DNA from: CAYWFP01 sp964457365
GTDB lineage: Bacteria; Planctomycetota; SZUA-567
Reading direction: 5' to 3'
Length of the DNA: 49,245 bases
NCBI GenBank assembly: GCA_964457365.1
Contig: CAYWFP010000018.1
Coordinates: forward strand, 1-49,245
In this document: piece by piece, positions 15,368 through 23,337 of the stretch
Layout: each line of letters starts with the position of its first letter
How positions within the stretch are numbered: the stretch's first letter is position 1
Notes under the pieces: model-generated
Databases searched by the model: none
The model's input: the letters and a program-made list of their open reading frames with translations, nothing else
Told to the model about the DNA's origin: nothing
Made by a program: the position numbers and the translations under genes

Positions 15368-15415
15368 TTGCGTTCGCCACAGGCGCATGGTATACAATTA
15401 TTGAACGACGTTCAA
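15368..15415 (+). promoter_or_regulatory. Promoter with start-site palindrome upstream of the GH13 gene
   Basis: TTGCGT (15368-15373), 17 bases, TATACA (15391-15396). Five bases after the -10 a perfect 15-base palindrome TTGAACG-A-CGTTCAA (15401-15415) covers the expected start site. A repressor bound there would block initiation. The rest of 15184-15367 shows nothing recognisable apart from low-GC sequence. Confidence 0.65.
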
Positions 15416-15458
15416 GGCGATTTGCGACAATTCGACGGTCTGGTTTTTCGAGGTAATC

Positions 15459-17438
15459 ATGACAAATTCACCTGAAGACGCGGCAGCGAGCACCACGTCG
15501 TCGCCGGCGGCGGGGAAGCGCTTGCGCACGGATTATCCTTACGCTTATTTCGGCGCGCACTGGCAGGGATCGCGCACAACGTTTCGTTTATTCGCGCCGG
15601 CCGCATCGGAGGTATTCCTGATGCGCCAGACCGCCGAATGGCGGCGCGAGAAGATGGAGCGCCGTCCCGACGGGGTTTGGGAACTGGCCCTCGACGAGGA
15701 CCTGCGCGGCACGCAATACAAGTATTGGATCAAGAACGAGAACGACTATCTGCAACACCCCTACGCCATGGCGCGGATCGATCCGTTCTCGCCGCAACTC
15801 ACCTGCGAAAGCGGCCCGGGCGGCAGCCGCATCTTCAACAGCCTCGTGTGCGATCCGGACAGCTTCGCGTGGACCTGCAAGCACGCCAGGCGGCATACCG
15901 CGCCGATGTCGATCTACGAGCTACATCTCTCGACCTTCTGGTCCGGCGGCTACCGCGAGATCGCGCGGAAGATCGTCGACCACGTCGGCTATCTCGGCTT
16001 CACCCACGTCCAGGTCATGCCGCCGTTCCAGACGCCGATCCACGAGTCGTGGGGCTACCTCGTGGGCTGCCCGTACGCGATCAACGAGCGCTACGGCACG
16101 CTCGACGACTTCAAATACCTGGTGAACCTGCTGCACGAGTCCAACCTCGGCGTCATCGTCGACGTGCCGCTGGGCTTCGGCATCCAGGACTGGGACTGCG
16201 GGCTCGGTAGCTACGACGGCACCGACCTCTATCACCACGCCGGCGCGCGGGGCTGGAACAACCAGTGGAACACCCGCGTCTACAACCACCAGTCGCGCTA
16301 CGTCCGCGACTACCTGCTCGGTATCTGCACCTATCTCTACAACGAGCTCGGCGTCGACGGCGCGCGCATCGACGCGGTCAGCAGCCAGATCTTCTTCGAC
16401 TACGACCGCGGCTTCTGGGACTGGCCGCGCAACGACAAGAACGCCTTCACCCCCGAGCAGTGGGACACCATCAACCGCCTCGGCGGCGACCGCTGGTTCG
16501 AGAACCGCGGCTACTTCCTCTCCGAAACGCTGGACTTCGACGCCATCGATTTCTTCAAGGAGTTCCACCGCCGCCTGGCGACGACCGCGCCGGCCTTCGT
16601 CACCATCGCCGAGGAGTCGCGCCGGGTCTTCCCGAACCTGGCCACCCCGGTCGAGCACGGCGGCCTGGGCTTCACCTACGCGCAGAACATGGGCGAGATG
16701 CACCGCGTGCGCAAGTGCCTGCGGCGTGAACTCGACGCACGGACGCTCAGCGAGATCGACGAGATCGTCTTCTCGCACGCGCCGGAGGTCTTCGTCAACC
16801 CGATGAACACCCATGACGAGTGCGCCAACGGCAAGACGCGGCTGGTGAGCGAACTCGGAAATCACCTGCGGCTGATCGGGCTGGCGGCGCTCTGCTGGTT
16901 CCGCCCCGGCGCGCCGATGCTCTTCCAGGGCGACGAGTTCTGCGAGGAGGGCTGGTTCGACGTCTGGCACGGGCTCGACTGGAGCAAGACCGGCCCGGCG
17001 GCGCAGCTTCACCAGCAGCAGATGCTCAACTGCATCCACGATCTCAATCACCTGATGCGTGCGGAGCCGGCCTTCGCCTGCCAGCGCAACTGGGACATCG
17101 ACCGCGCCGGCAGCAACAACGAGTTGAAATACTTCGCCTGGATCCGCTGGGGCGGTAGCGGCCGCTGGGACGACCCGCGCGCGGAGGACCACCGCGACGA
17201 CCTCGTCTTCGTCCGCAACGAAGCCGGCTGCGACAGCGGCCAGAACGTGCAGGTCCGCGTGCCCGCGCCCGGGGCGTACCGCGTGATCTTCAACTCCATC
17301 GACGAGCGTTACATCGGCCGTCAGGGATATAACGAACACGACCCGTACTGGACGGTGCATACGGGCGACTGCTCGCTCTGGCTGCGGCTGCACCCGTATC
17401 AGAACCTGGCGCTGAAGCTCGTCCTGCCGCAGGGTTGA
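15459..17438 (+). CDS. GH13 family enzyme, 1,4-alpha-glucan branching enzyme-like
   Basis: A 659-residue cytoplasmic protein: an N-terminal CBM48-like domain (about 35-110; FRLFAPAASEVFLM ... YKYWIK), a GH13 barrel (about 150-520) and an all-beta C-terminal domain. Catalytic residues can be placed: nucleophile Asp305 in GVDGARIDAV, acid/base Glu385 in TIAEES and the His-Asp pair 452-453 in NTHDE. SIYELHLSTF and ESWGYLVGCPYAI match branching enzymes (GlgB, GH13_9). The region I strand reads VIVDVPLGF, so the usual His there seems absent, and specificity may differ from true GlgB. No glg genes are adjacent. Promoter and palindrome are upstream. ATG 15459 has only a weak site (CGAGGTAATC). Confidence 0.82.
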   Translation: MTNSPEDAAASTTSSPAAGKRLRTDYPYAYFGAHWQGSRTTFRLFAPAASEVFLMRQTAEWRREKMERRPDGVWELALDEDLRGTQYKYWIKNENDYLQHPYAMARIDPFSPQLTCESGPGGSRIFNSLVCDPDSFAWTCKHARRHTAPMSIYELHLSTFWSGGYREIARKIVDHVGYLGFTHVQVMPPFQTPIHESWGYLVGCPYAINERYGTLDDFKYLVNLLHESNLGVIVDVPLGFGIQDWDCGLGSYDGTDLYHHAGARGWNNQWNTRVYNHQSRYVRDYLLGICTYLYNELGVDGARIDAVSSQIFFDYDRGFWDWPRNDKNAFTPEQWDTINRLGGDRWFENRGYFLSETLDFDAIDFFKEFHRRLATTAPAFVTIAEESRRVFPNLATPVEHGGLGFTYAQNMGEMHRVRKCLRRELDARTLSEIDEIVFSHAPEVFVNPMNTHDECANGKTRLVSELGNHLRLIGLAALCWFRPGAPMLFQGDEFCEEGWFDVWHGLDWSKTGPAAQLHQQQMLNCIHDLNHLMRAEPAFACQRNWDIDRAGSNNELKYFAWIRWGGSGRWDDPRAEDHRDDLVFVRNEAGCDSGQNVQVRVPAPGAYRVIFNSIDERYIGRQGYNEHDPYWTVHTGDCSLWLRLHPYQNLALKLVLPQG

Positions 17439-17463
17439 CAACCCCGGCGCGGGCGGCTATAGT
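17435..17463 (+). promoter_or_regulatory. Promoter of tRNA-Gln
   Basis: TTGACA (17435-17440, overlapping the stop of the GH13 gene), 17 bases, TATAGT (17458-17463). Transcription would begin only a few bases before the mature tRNA 5' end. Confidence 0.75.
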
Positions 17464-17475
17464 TGAGTCTTCCTC

Positions 17476-17549
17476 TGCCCCCTCGTCTAATGGCAGGACA
17501 GCTGACTCTGGATCAGGAAGTCGGGGTTCGAATCCCTGGGGGGCAACCA
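17476..17549 (+). tRNA. tRNA-Gln (anticodon CTG)
   Basis: Acceptor TGCCCCC (17476-17482) pairs with GGGGGCA (17539-17545), followed by discriminator A and an encoded CCA. A D arm (GTC...GAC), the anticodon stem CTGA/TCAG with loop CTCTGGA giving anticodon CTG (reads CAG), and a T arm with GTTCGAATC are present. It has its own promoter and terminator. The CTG isoacceptor is the less universal glutamine tRNA; one with TTG should exist elsewhere. Confidence 0.93.
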
Positions 17550-17559
17550 ACCGTTTTCG

Positions 17560-17590
17560 CCCTGAAAAGCCTGACTTTTCGGGGTTTTTT
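17560..17590 (+). terminator. Intrinsic terminator of tRNA-Gln
   Basis: CCCTGAAAAG (17560-17569) pairs with CTTTTCGGGG (17575-17584, one G·U) around a 5-base loop and is followed by six T. Confidence 0.88.
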
Positions 17591-17857
17591 CGTCTTTTCG
17601 CATCGCGCGCGCTTGCGAAAGGAACTCGCGCGGGCGCGAAAAAAACTGGACGGCGCGGCCGAAACCGATCAGAATGATCTTGCGGAGCGCGAAGAAGCGC
17701 AACGCATCCGCGAGAGCATCCCCCGGGCCCTGGGACGACTCGGGCAGTTGAAGGCGCGAAGGAGGCGCGGATTCCTCTAGCGCCTAATCCATGATTTCCC
17801 GTCATGATTTCGTCCGGCGCACACGATCCTTCCGCCGGCTGGTTGGCGAAGACGGCG
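17591..17857. other. Stretch without a convincing gene
   Basis: A plus-strand frame ending at 17780 reads as a highly charged helix (LRKELARARKKLDGAAETDQ...) but it has no credible start, running in from the terminator. It could be a fragment of a lost gene or chance in GC-rich DNA. Confidence 0.4.
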
Positions 17858-17885
17858 GTCTTCCCCACGCATGTGGGGGTGAACC
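17858..17885. repeat. Single orphan type I-E-like CRISPR repeat
   Basis: A 28-base unit beginning GTCTTCCCCACGC and ending GTGGGGGTGAACC, with the palindrome CCCCAC-GCAT-GTGGGG. This is the recognisable type I-E repeat class. In six frames it gives HPHMRGED and FTPTCVGKT, well-known false peptides of such arrays. No second copy is present within 60 bases or, as far as I could see, anywhere in the window, and no cas gene is present. It is therefore an isolated repeat, a decayed array end or an off-array integration, not a functional array. Confidence 0.75.
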
Positions 17886-18011
17886 GCACGCCGAAGGCGC
17901 GGGTCGTCGCGGCATGACTCGGGGCCGTCGTGGCTCGCTACGCCTTCAACGCATGAGACTCGCATTCACTACAACCTGCCGGCTTAGACCGGCGCTTTCG
18001 AAAGGAAAATC

Positions 18012-18500
18012 ATGCCCCGCTCGCTGCTGTTGGTCGCGCTGCTGACGCTCTCCGCCCTGCCCTGCCGCGCCGCCGAGGATGCGCCGTTCCGCCGCATCGC
18101 CATCCCCGTGCGCGAGCACGGTTACAACCACATGGGCACGACGGTGATCACCCGCGAGGTGGAGTACGAGGCCGCGCTGACGAACATCGAGAAGCAGAAG
18201 GGGTGGAACAACCGCGCGGCGTTTCTGAAAGCCTTGAAAGAGGCGAAGATCGACTTCGATACCGAGGCGCTGGTGCTGCTGCGCCACACCGAGGGCTCGG
18301 GCTCGGTGCGGGTCGCGTTCGCGCCACCGGAACTCGACGGCAAGACCCTCGTCTGCCGTATCACCCGCGAGGAGCCGGAGACCGGCACCGCCGACATGGC
18401 CTACTACGCCTTCGCCCTGGCGGTCAGAAAGGACAAGGTCGACGCGGTCGTCTTCAAATCCCGCGGCCGCGAGGTCAAGGTCCGGCTGAACCGCGAGTAA
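18012..18500 (+). CDS. Small secreted protein, possibly PrcB-like
   Basis: A 162-residue product with a signal peptide (MPRSLLLVALLTLSALPCRA, cleavage about residue 20). The mature part is a compact alpha/beta protein: an N-terminal helix around NIEKQKGWNNRAAFLKALKE, then a beta-rich half (ALVLLRHTEGSGSVRVAF ... YYAFALAVRKDKVDAVVFKS) that loosely resembles the C-terminal domain of PrcB-type proteins. This resemblance is weak. AAGGAAAATC precedes the ATG. It stands alone between the lone CRISPR repeat and a convergent heparinase-like gene. Function unknown. Confidence 0.68.
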   Translation: MPRSLLLVALLTLSALPCRAAEDAPFRRIAIPVREHGYNHMGTTVITREVEYEAALTNIEKQKGWNNRAAFLKALKEAKIDFDTEALVLLRHTEGSGSVRVAFAPPELDGKTLVCRITREEPETGTADMAYYAFALAVRKDKVDAVVFKSRGREVKVRLNRE

Positions 18501-18605
18501 TCGCTCCGCCCACCGGGGCGCGGCGCGACGATTACAGCCCCCCGCGCATTTCATGAAACCGCGACCATTCTTCATGAATAGCGGCCGTGCGGCGAAGCCG
18601 CGCCT

Positions 18606-21600
18606 CTACTCTCCCGCCAGCAGGCGCCAGCCCCGCGCCTCGTGCGCGAAGGTCACGCGTCCCGCGTCCCCCAGCGCGACGGTGATCGTCCGCCCCGCTC
18701 TCGACAGCGTCGCCGGCGGCTCGGCGGCGGTCGCGTCGCGGCAGACGCTGATCAGCGGCGTCTGCGGATCGGGCTCGTATTTCGCGTGCACCGGAAAGAG
18801 CCTGCAATCGGCGAAGGCATAGCCCCAGTGCGTGTCCAGCAGCGACCGCTCCTCCTTCTGCTCGATCTCGCACGCGGGCCCCAGCACGTCGATACGCATC
18901 GTCGCCTGCGGGTCGCGGATCAGGAAAGCGGTCTCGCCCGCTTCCGCCGTCTCGCCGCCGCACTGGTACTGCAGCGTCACCGGCTCGTCGCAGTCGATAT
19001 CCTCCAGCAAAACGCACGCGTCCTCGAGCAGCACCACCACTCGCCGCACCTTGCGCGCGGCGTAGCGGTAGGCTTTCGTCGTATCGATTGCGCAGACGCG
19101 CGCCCCGCCCGCGACCTCGCAGCGTTCGATCCGGCCGGTCCAGTCCCACGCCACCGGCGTCGCCGGGCCGGTTTCGCCGATCAGCGGCAGCGTGTGGTCG
19201 GTGGCCCTGCCCTTGTAATACCCCGGGTCCAGCAGCATCCGCCGTCCGTGCAAATCCAACGAGACCGCGCCGACGTCGCTCTGGTTGTGATGCGTGTACG
19301 GCCCGCGCGCGCCCTTGACGAAGACGACCCAGTCCGCGTCCCAGCGCGGCGCCGAGCGCAGCACCGCGTTCTCCACCGAGGCCAGGTGGAACGCCTCCGG
19401 CAGCGGCGGCGCCTCCTCCGCCTCCGGATAATCGCCGGCGACGATCAGGGCGAAAAGGCTCGGTCCGTAGGCGAGCTTCCGCCCCGTCGCGGCCTCGCGT
19501 TCAAACCAGCGCAGCGCGTGGTCGGCGTACCGGCGGGCGAACTCGTCGTTCTCGCGCGCGGCCAGGAAGAGCGCGACCTCGGTGCCGATGAGCATGGGGA
19601 TGGTGTCGTTTATCCCGCTCAACGCGCCGTCGCCCGCGAGGCCGACGCGGATCATGTTCATCGCCTTCTTCACCGCCGGCAGGCTCAGGATGCCCTCGTC
19701 GCTGCCGGTGGCGCGCTCCAGGCCCCACCCGAAGAAGAGCAGCGAGTTCGACGCGTACTGCCAGTACTGCGCGCCCTCGGTGTTGCCGCCGTCGTCGGCA
19801 TAGCAGTAGTCGAGCGCGTTCGTCAGCAGCCGCAGCGCGTGTTCCAGCGCCTCCTCCGCCTGCGCGTGTTTGCCCATAAGCGCCAGCGCCGCCAGGCCCG
19901 CGTTGGCGTTGGTAATGACCGCGGCGTTGGCCAGCGTCGTCGTCGTCCACGAACGCTCGCGCGCGCTGCCGAGATAGCTGTCGAGCATCTTGCCCAGCAA
20001 ACGCTCGAAGTGCCCGCGCTGCGCGGAATCCAGCCGCCCGTGCAACGTGTCGTACGCCAGCGCCAGCGGCCCGGTGGCGTTGCCGTCCTGCAGGTGAAAA
20101 TGCGCCTCGAGGATCATGTGCTCGGCCGCGGCCGCGGCGTAGCGCGTGGCGCGCTCGATCCATTCCGCTTCGCCGGTGACCAGCCACTGGCGGAAACACG
20201 CGCCGACGCTCCCGGCCCATTTCACCCGGAACGCCTGGATGCACTCGATGGCCGACTGCAGCAGGATGCGGTTGAAGCGCATCAGCGTCGCCTCGTCCAT
20301 CGCCGCGACGCCCGCCTCTGCGCAGGCGTTCAGCATCTGTCTGCCCTCGACCGGGAGCAGCACCCCGGCGAAGGCTTCACGCTCGTACAACTCGCGCGAA
20401 CGCAGCAGCGTATTGAAACCGTCGATCACCGCCTGCGCCACCGCCTCGGTGGGTTCCACCTCGGCCACCACGCGCTCGGCCGCTTGCTGCGCCGCCGGCG
20501 GGAGCAGGCTCCAGATGCGCGCGCTCGCGGCGCGCTTGCCGCCCTTGCCGTCGCGCAGCAGCGACTCCCTGCAGACGCGGAAGAGGTTCATGTCGCCGGG
20601 CTTGAACGCCATGCTCAGCGTCTCGCCCGGTGCCGGCAGTTCGTTCTTCGCCGCCGCTTTGCCGGCCTTGTCCCGGTCGCCCGCGAGAATCCGCCGTAAC
20701 CGTGGCGACGTCAGCCGCCCGCGCAGTCGCTCGATCTCCTCCCCGCAGAGCCCGAAGCGCGGATGCGGTTTCGCCGTGGCGACAGCGATACGCGGGTTCG
20801 CCGCCGCGCGCAGGGTCACCGCGCCCAGTTCCTGCCGCCCGCCGTCGGCATGGAAGCTGAAGGTGATCCGCCGGAACGACGCGCGCTCCAGTTCGAGCGG
20901 CAGCGGCACGGCGATCCCTTCCGGCAGGACGGTGACGTCGTGCGCCTCGGCGGGAATGTCGCTCGCCTGGCCGCGGTCGGTTTCGATCAGCAGCCGCCCC
21001 GCCACCGGCTCTGCGCTATTCGCCTTCAACATCAGCCGCGCCGGATTGCCGCCATGCCGCAGCGTTTTCTCGTCCAAAAGCAAGGCGAGGGCGGCCACGT
21101 TCCGCGGCGGCGCCAGCGTCAACACCGCCATGCGCTCGCTGTGGTTGAAGCCCATGCACGCGGCGGTGCAGCAATGGATCGTCGGGCCGTCCCCGAACCA
21201 GCGCGTATGCGCCACCAGCCCGAGAAGCTCCAGCCCCGCGCGGGGCGTGATGCCGAGCCTGCTCCACGGCACGCGCAGACCGGCCCGCCAGCCGTCCCCG
21301 ACTTCGCCGGTGGCGAGGGCCGGATCGTTCCAGCCCTGGTTGTCGAAGCAGCGGCCGTCGGGGGCGAGGATGAACTGGACCTGCTCGTTCTCCTGCGCCG
21401 GGTCGAGGAGCAAACGCAGTTCGATATGCTCCTGCGTCCAGAACTTCGGATGCTCCGGCGGCAGGTCCGCCAGCAGCGGCGCCGGCGGATTCCCGCAGAC
21501 CGCCTCCAGCGTCAGCGCCTCGTCGTCCCAGTCCAGGCGCACCTCGGCCGCGCGCGGCAGAACCCGGTCGCCGTAGCAGTCCGACCACAAAAGCAGCCCC

Positions 21601-21689
21601 CCGCCGCCCTCCGCCGCCGGCGGGATCATGATCCGGGGGCGGCGGAAATCCCGGCGAAAACCGCAGTTGGGCGTCGGTTCACGGTTCAT
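18606..21689 (-). CDS. Heparinase II/III-family protein with N-terminal carbohydrate-binding-like domain
   Basis: A 1027-residue protein. Residues about 20-200 resemble a CBM9/DOMON-like beta domain (FWTQEHIELRLLLDP, VPWSRLGITPRAGLELLGL) found on glycan-active proteins. The middle (about 430-720) is an alpha/alpha toroid including TTTTLANAAVITNANAG and DGGNTEGAQYWQYA, the Asn and Tyr region of heparinase II/III lyases. The C-terminal part (about 780-1020) is a beta sandwich with YTHHNQSDVGAVSLDLHGRR, the His-containing hallmark of the family (uronic-acid polysaccharide elimination). No clear signal peptide follows the ATG, whose AGGAGCGAGAG Shine-Dalgarno is good. Together with the sulfatase it suggests use of sulfated or uronate glycans; the exact substrate is unknown. 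Confidence 0.83.
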   Translation of the reverse strand: MNREPTPNCGFRRDFRRPRIMIPPAAEGGGGLLLWSDCYGDRVLPRAAEVRLDWDDEALTLEAVCGNPPAPLLADLPPEHPKFWTQEHIELRLLLDPAQENEQVQFILAPDGRCFDNQGWNDPALATGEVGDGWRAGLRVPWSRLGITPRAGLELLGLVAHTRWFGDGPTIHCCTAACMGFNHSERMAVLTLAPPRNVAALALLLDEKTLRHGGNPARLMLKANSAEPVAGRLLIETDRGQASDIPAEAHDVTVLPEGIAVPLPLELERASFRRITFSFHADGGRQELGAVTLRAAANPRIAVATAKPHPRFGLCGEEIERLRGRLTSPRLRRILAGDRDKAGKAAAKNELPAPGETLSMAFKPGDMNLFRVCRESLLRDGKGGKRAASARIWSLLPPAAQQAAERVVAEVEPTEAVAQAVIDGFNTLLRSRELYEREAFAGVLLPVEGRQMLNACAEAGVAAMDEATLMRFNRILLQSAIECIQAFRVKWAGSVGACFRQWLVTGEAEWIERATRYAAAAAEHMILEAHFHLQDGNATGPLALAYDTLHGRLDSAQRGHFERLLGKMLDSYLGSARERSWTTTTLANAAVITNANAGLAALALMGKHAQAEEALEHALRLLTNALDYCYADDGGNTEGAQYWQYASNSLLFFGWGLERATGSDEGILSLPAVKKAMNMIRVGLAGDGALSGINDTIPMLIGTEVALFLAARENDEFARRYADHALRWFEREAATGRKLAYGPSLFALIVAGDYPEAEEAPPLPEAFHLASVENAVLRSAPRWDADWVVFVKGARGPYTHHNQSDVGAVSLDLHGRRMLLDPGYYKGRATDHTLPLIGETGPATPVAWDWTGRIERCEVAGGARVCAIDTTKAYRYAARKVRRVVVLLEDACVLLEDIDCDEPVTLQYQCGGETAEAGETAFLIRDPQATMRIDVLGPACEIEQKEERSLLDTHWGYAFADCRLFPVHAKYEPDPQTPLISVCRDATAAEPPATLSRAGRTITVALGDAGRVTFAHEARGWRLLAGE

Positions 21690-21738
21690 CTCTCGCTCCT
21701 GGCAGGCGATTATCGCACAGGGACAATGCGGTGCGCGG

Positions 21739-22179
21739 TCATACCACCTCAAACCTCAGTTCCATCTGCGGCCGCAGCGTCTTCGGCGTGAAGACGATGC
21801 GTTTCATCGGCGTCTCGTGCGCGTAGGTGAGCGACTCCTCGCCCATCAGCCACAGCAGATCCTGCAGGTACGCCAGGTCCGCCTGCGGATGGTTCGCCCA
21901 GACGCCCAGCGCCAGCCGCTCGATCAGCCCCATGTACTTGTGCAGCAGCTTGTCCTGCGGCGAGCCGCGCCCCATCGACTGCCAGCGGTAGAGAAACGGC
22001 TCCCCCGCCGGCGGGTCGGCGAATTCCTTGCCCGGCTCGTCCCACTCGCCGAGCTTTTTGAGCCAGTCGCGGACGCGGCGCTTCGTCGCCGGCCGGTCGA
22101 GCCCCGGCCAGGCGGGCTTGTCCATGTGCGGCTCGAGCATCTTGGCCAACCGGTGGGTGGTGATATCGTCCATCAACAC
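21739..22179 (-). CDS. Conserved-looking protein of unknown function
   Basis: A 146-residue, tryptophan-rich soluble protein (TTHRLAKMLEPHMDKPAWPG ... YLQDLLWLMGEESLTYAHET ... RIVFTPKTLRPQMELRF). No known domain is recognised. GAGGAG is seven bases before GTG 22179; in-frame TTG 22176 and ATG 22173 are alternatives. It ends 49 bases before the heparinase-like gene on the same strand and probably shares its transcript. Confidence 0.6.
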   Translation of the reverse strand: MLMDDITTHRLAKMLEPHMDKPAWPGLDRPATKRRVRDWLKKLGEWDEPGKEFADPPAGEPFLYRWQSMGRGSPQDKLLHKYMGLIERLALGVWANHPQADLAYLQDLLWLMGEESLTYAHETPMKRIVFTPKTLRPQMELRFEVV

Positions 22180-22335
22180 GGCGGGTCTCCTCGCGGCTTC
22201 TCGGGTATGCCGGTTCATCTTCGCGGATCGGACCGACCCGTCAACCGAAAAGATGCGCCGCGACCGTCGCCACACGCCCGGACCGGGCGCCAACGGCCCG
22301 CCGCGACGGGCGAAGACGCGCCCTCGCTTTTTGCG

Positions 22336-22364
22336 TTGCCGGCCGCGACTCTTTTGCCTACAAT
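22336..22364 (+). promoter_or_regulatory. Promoter of the epimerase gene
   Basis: TTGCCG (22336-22341), 17 bases, TACAAT (22359-22364), ending 25 bases before the ATG at 22390. Confidence 0.6.
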
Positions 22365-22389
22365 CGCGGTCCGGAAAAGGAGCGCGCTG

Positions 22390-23334
22390 ATGCCCCGGGA
22401 AAAGATCTGCGTCACCGGCTGCGCCGGCTTCATCGGCAGCCATATCACCCGCCGCCTGATCGCCGAAGGCGTCGAAACGGTCGGCGTGGACGACTTCTCC
22501 ACCGGCAAACCCGAGAACATCGCCGACATCCGCGACCGCTTCGACTTCGTCGAAGGCAGCGCCTGCGACCCGGCGGTCGCCGCCCGCGCCGTCGCCGGCT
22601 GCGACGCGGTGATCCACCAGGCCAGCATCCCCTCGGTGCCGCGCTCGGTGGAGAAGCCGCTCGAGAGCATGCACTCCTCGGTCACCGCCACGGTGACGGT
22701 GCTCGCGGCGGCCAAGAACGCGGGCGTCAAACGCGTGGTGCAGGCGGTCAGCAGCAGCGCCTACGGCGACAGCGAGACGCTGCCCAAGAGCGAGACGATG
22801 CTGCCGCGGCCGTTGAGCCCGTACGCGGCGGCGAAGCTGGCGCAGGAATACTACGCCATGGCCTTCGCCGCCTGCTACGCGCTGGACACGGTCAGCCTGC
22901 GTTACTTCAATGTCTTCGGCCCGCGCCAGGATCCGCAGAGCCAGTACGCCGCGGTCATCCCGAAGTTCATCACGCTGATGCTCGCGGGAAAAGCGCCGGT
23001 CGTCTTCGGCGACGGCGAGCAGTCGCGCGACTTCACCTACATCGACAACGTCGTCGCCGGCAACCTCGTCGCCGCGCGCGCGCCCGGGCACTTCGGCGGC
23101 GAAGTCGTCAACCTCGCCTGCGGCGACCGCGTCTCGCTGCTGGAACTGGTCGAGCTGCTCAACGGGATCCTCGGCACGAGTTTGGCGCCGGTGCACGAGC
23201 CCGCGCGCGCGGGCGACGTCAAGCACAGCCAGGCCGACGTCGGCAAGGCGAAGGAACTGCTCGGCTTCTCCCCCGCCGTCGACTTCGCCGAGGGGCTGCG
23301 CCGCACCGTCGCCTACTACCGCGACAACGCCTGA
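22390..23334 (+). CDS. NAD-dependent nucleotide-sugar epimerase (UDP-GlcNAc/UDP-Glc 4-epimerase type)
   Basis: A 314-residue extended short-chain dehydrogenase. The Rossmann motif TGCAGFIG lies near residue 9. The catalytic set is Ser in VSSSAYGDS and Tyr-Lys in YAAAKLAQEYY. RYFNVFGPRQDPQSQYAAVIP and FGDGEQSRDFTYIDNVV are typical of GalE/WbpP-type 4-epimerases; the S-Q-Y-A-A-V-I-P block is closest to UDP-N-acetylhexosamine epimerases. It would interconvert C4 epimers for surface glycans. AAGGAG precedes the ATG by eight bases. It runs into the DUF1848 gene with a three-base gap, an operon whose logic is not obvious. Confidence 0.87.
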   Translation: MPREKICVTGCAGFIGSHITRRLIAEGVETVGVDDFSTGKPENIADIRDRFDFVEGSACDPAVAARAVAGCDAVIHQASIPSVPRSVEKPLESMHSSVTATVTVLAAAKNAGVKRVVQAVSSSAYGDSETLPKSETMLPRPLSPYAAAKLAQEYYAMAFAACYALDTVSLRYFNVFGPRQDPQSQYAAVIPKFITLMLAGKAPVVFGDGEQSRDFTYIDNVVAGNLVAARAPGHFGGEVVNLACGDRVSLLELVELLNGILGTSLAPVHEPARAGDVKHSQADVGKAKELLGFSPAVDFAEGLRRTVAYYRDNA

Positions 23335-23337
23335 GCG

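Noticed and set aside
17487..17702. Minus-strand frame across the tRNA and its terminator
   Set aside because: It overlaps a complete tRNA-Gln; RDSNPDFLIQSQLS is a common tRNA shadow peptide.
17777..17965. Minus-strand peptides containing HPHMRGED or FTPTCVGKT
   Set aside because: These are translations of the CRISPR repeat, a known source of false genes.
18550..18578. Two TTCATGAA palindromes between convergent genes
   Set aside because: Eight-base palindromes with no promoter nearby; probably chance or part of a weak hairpin.
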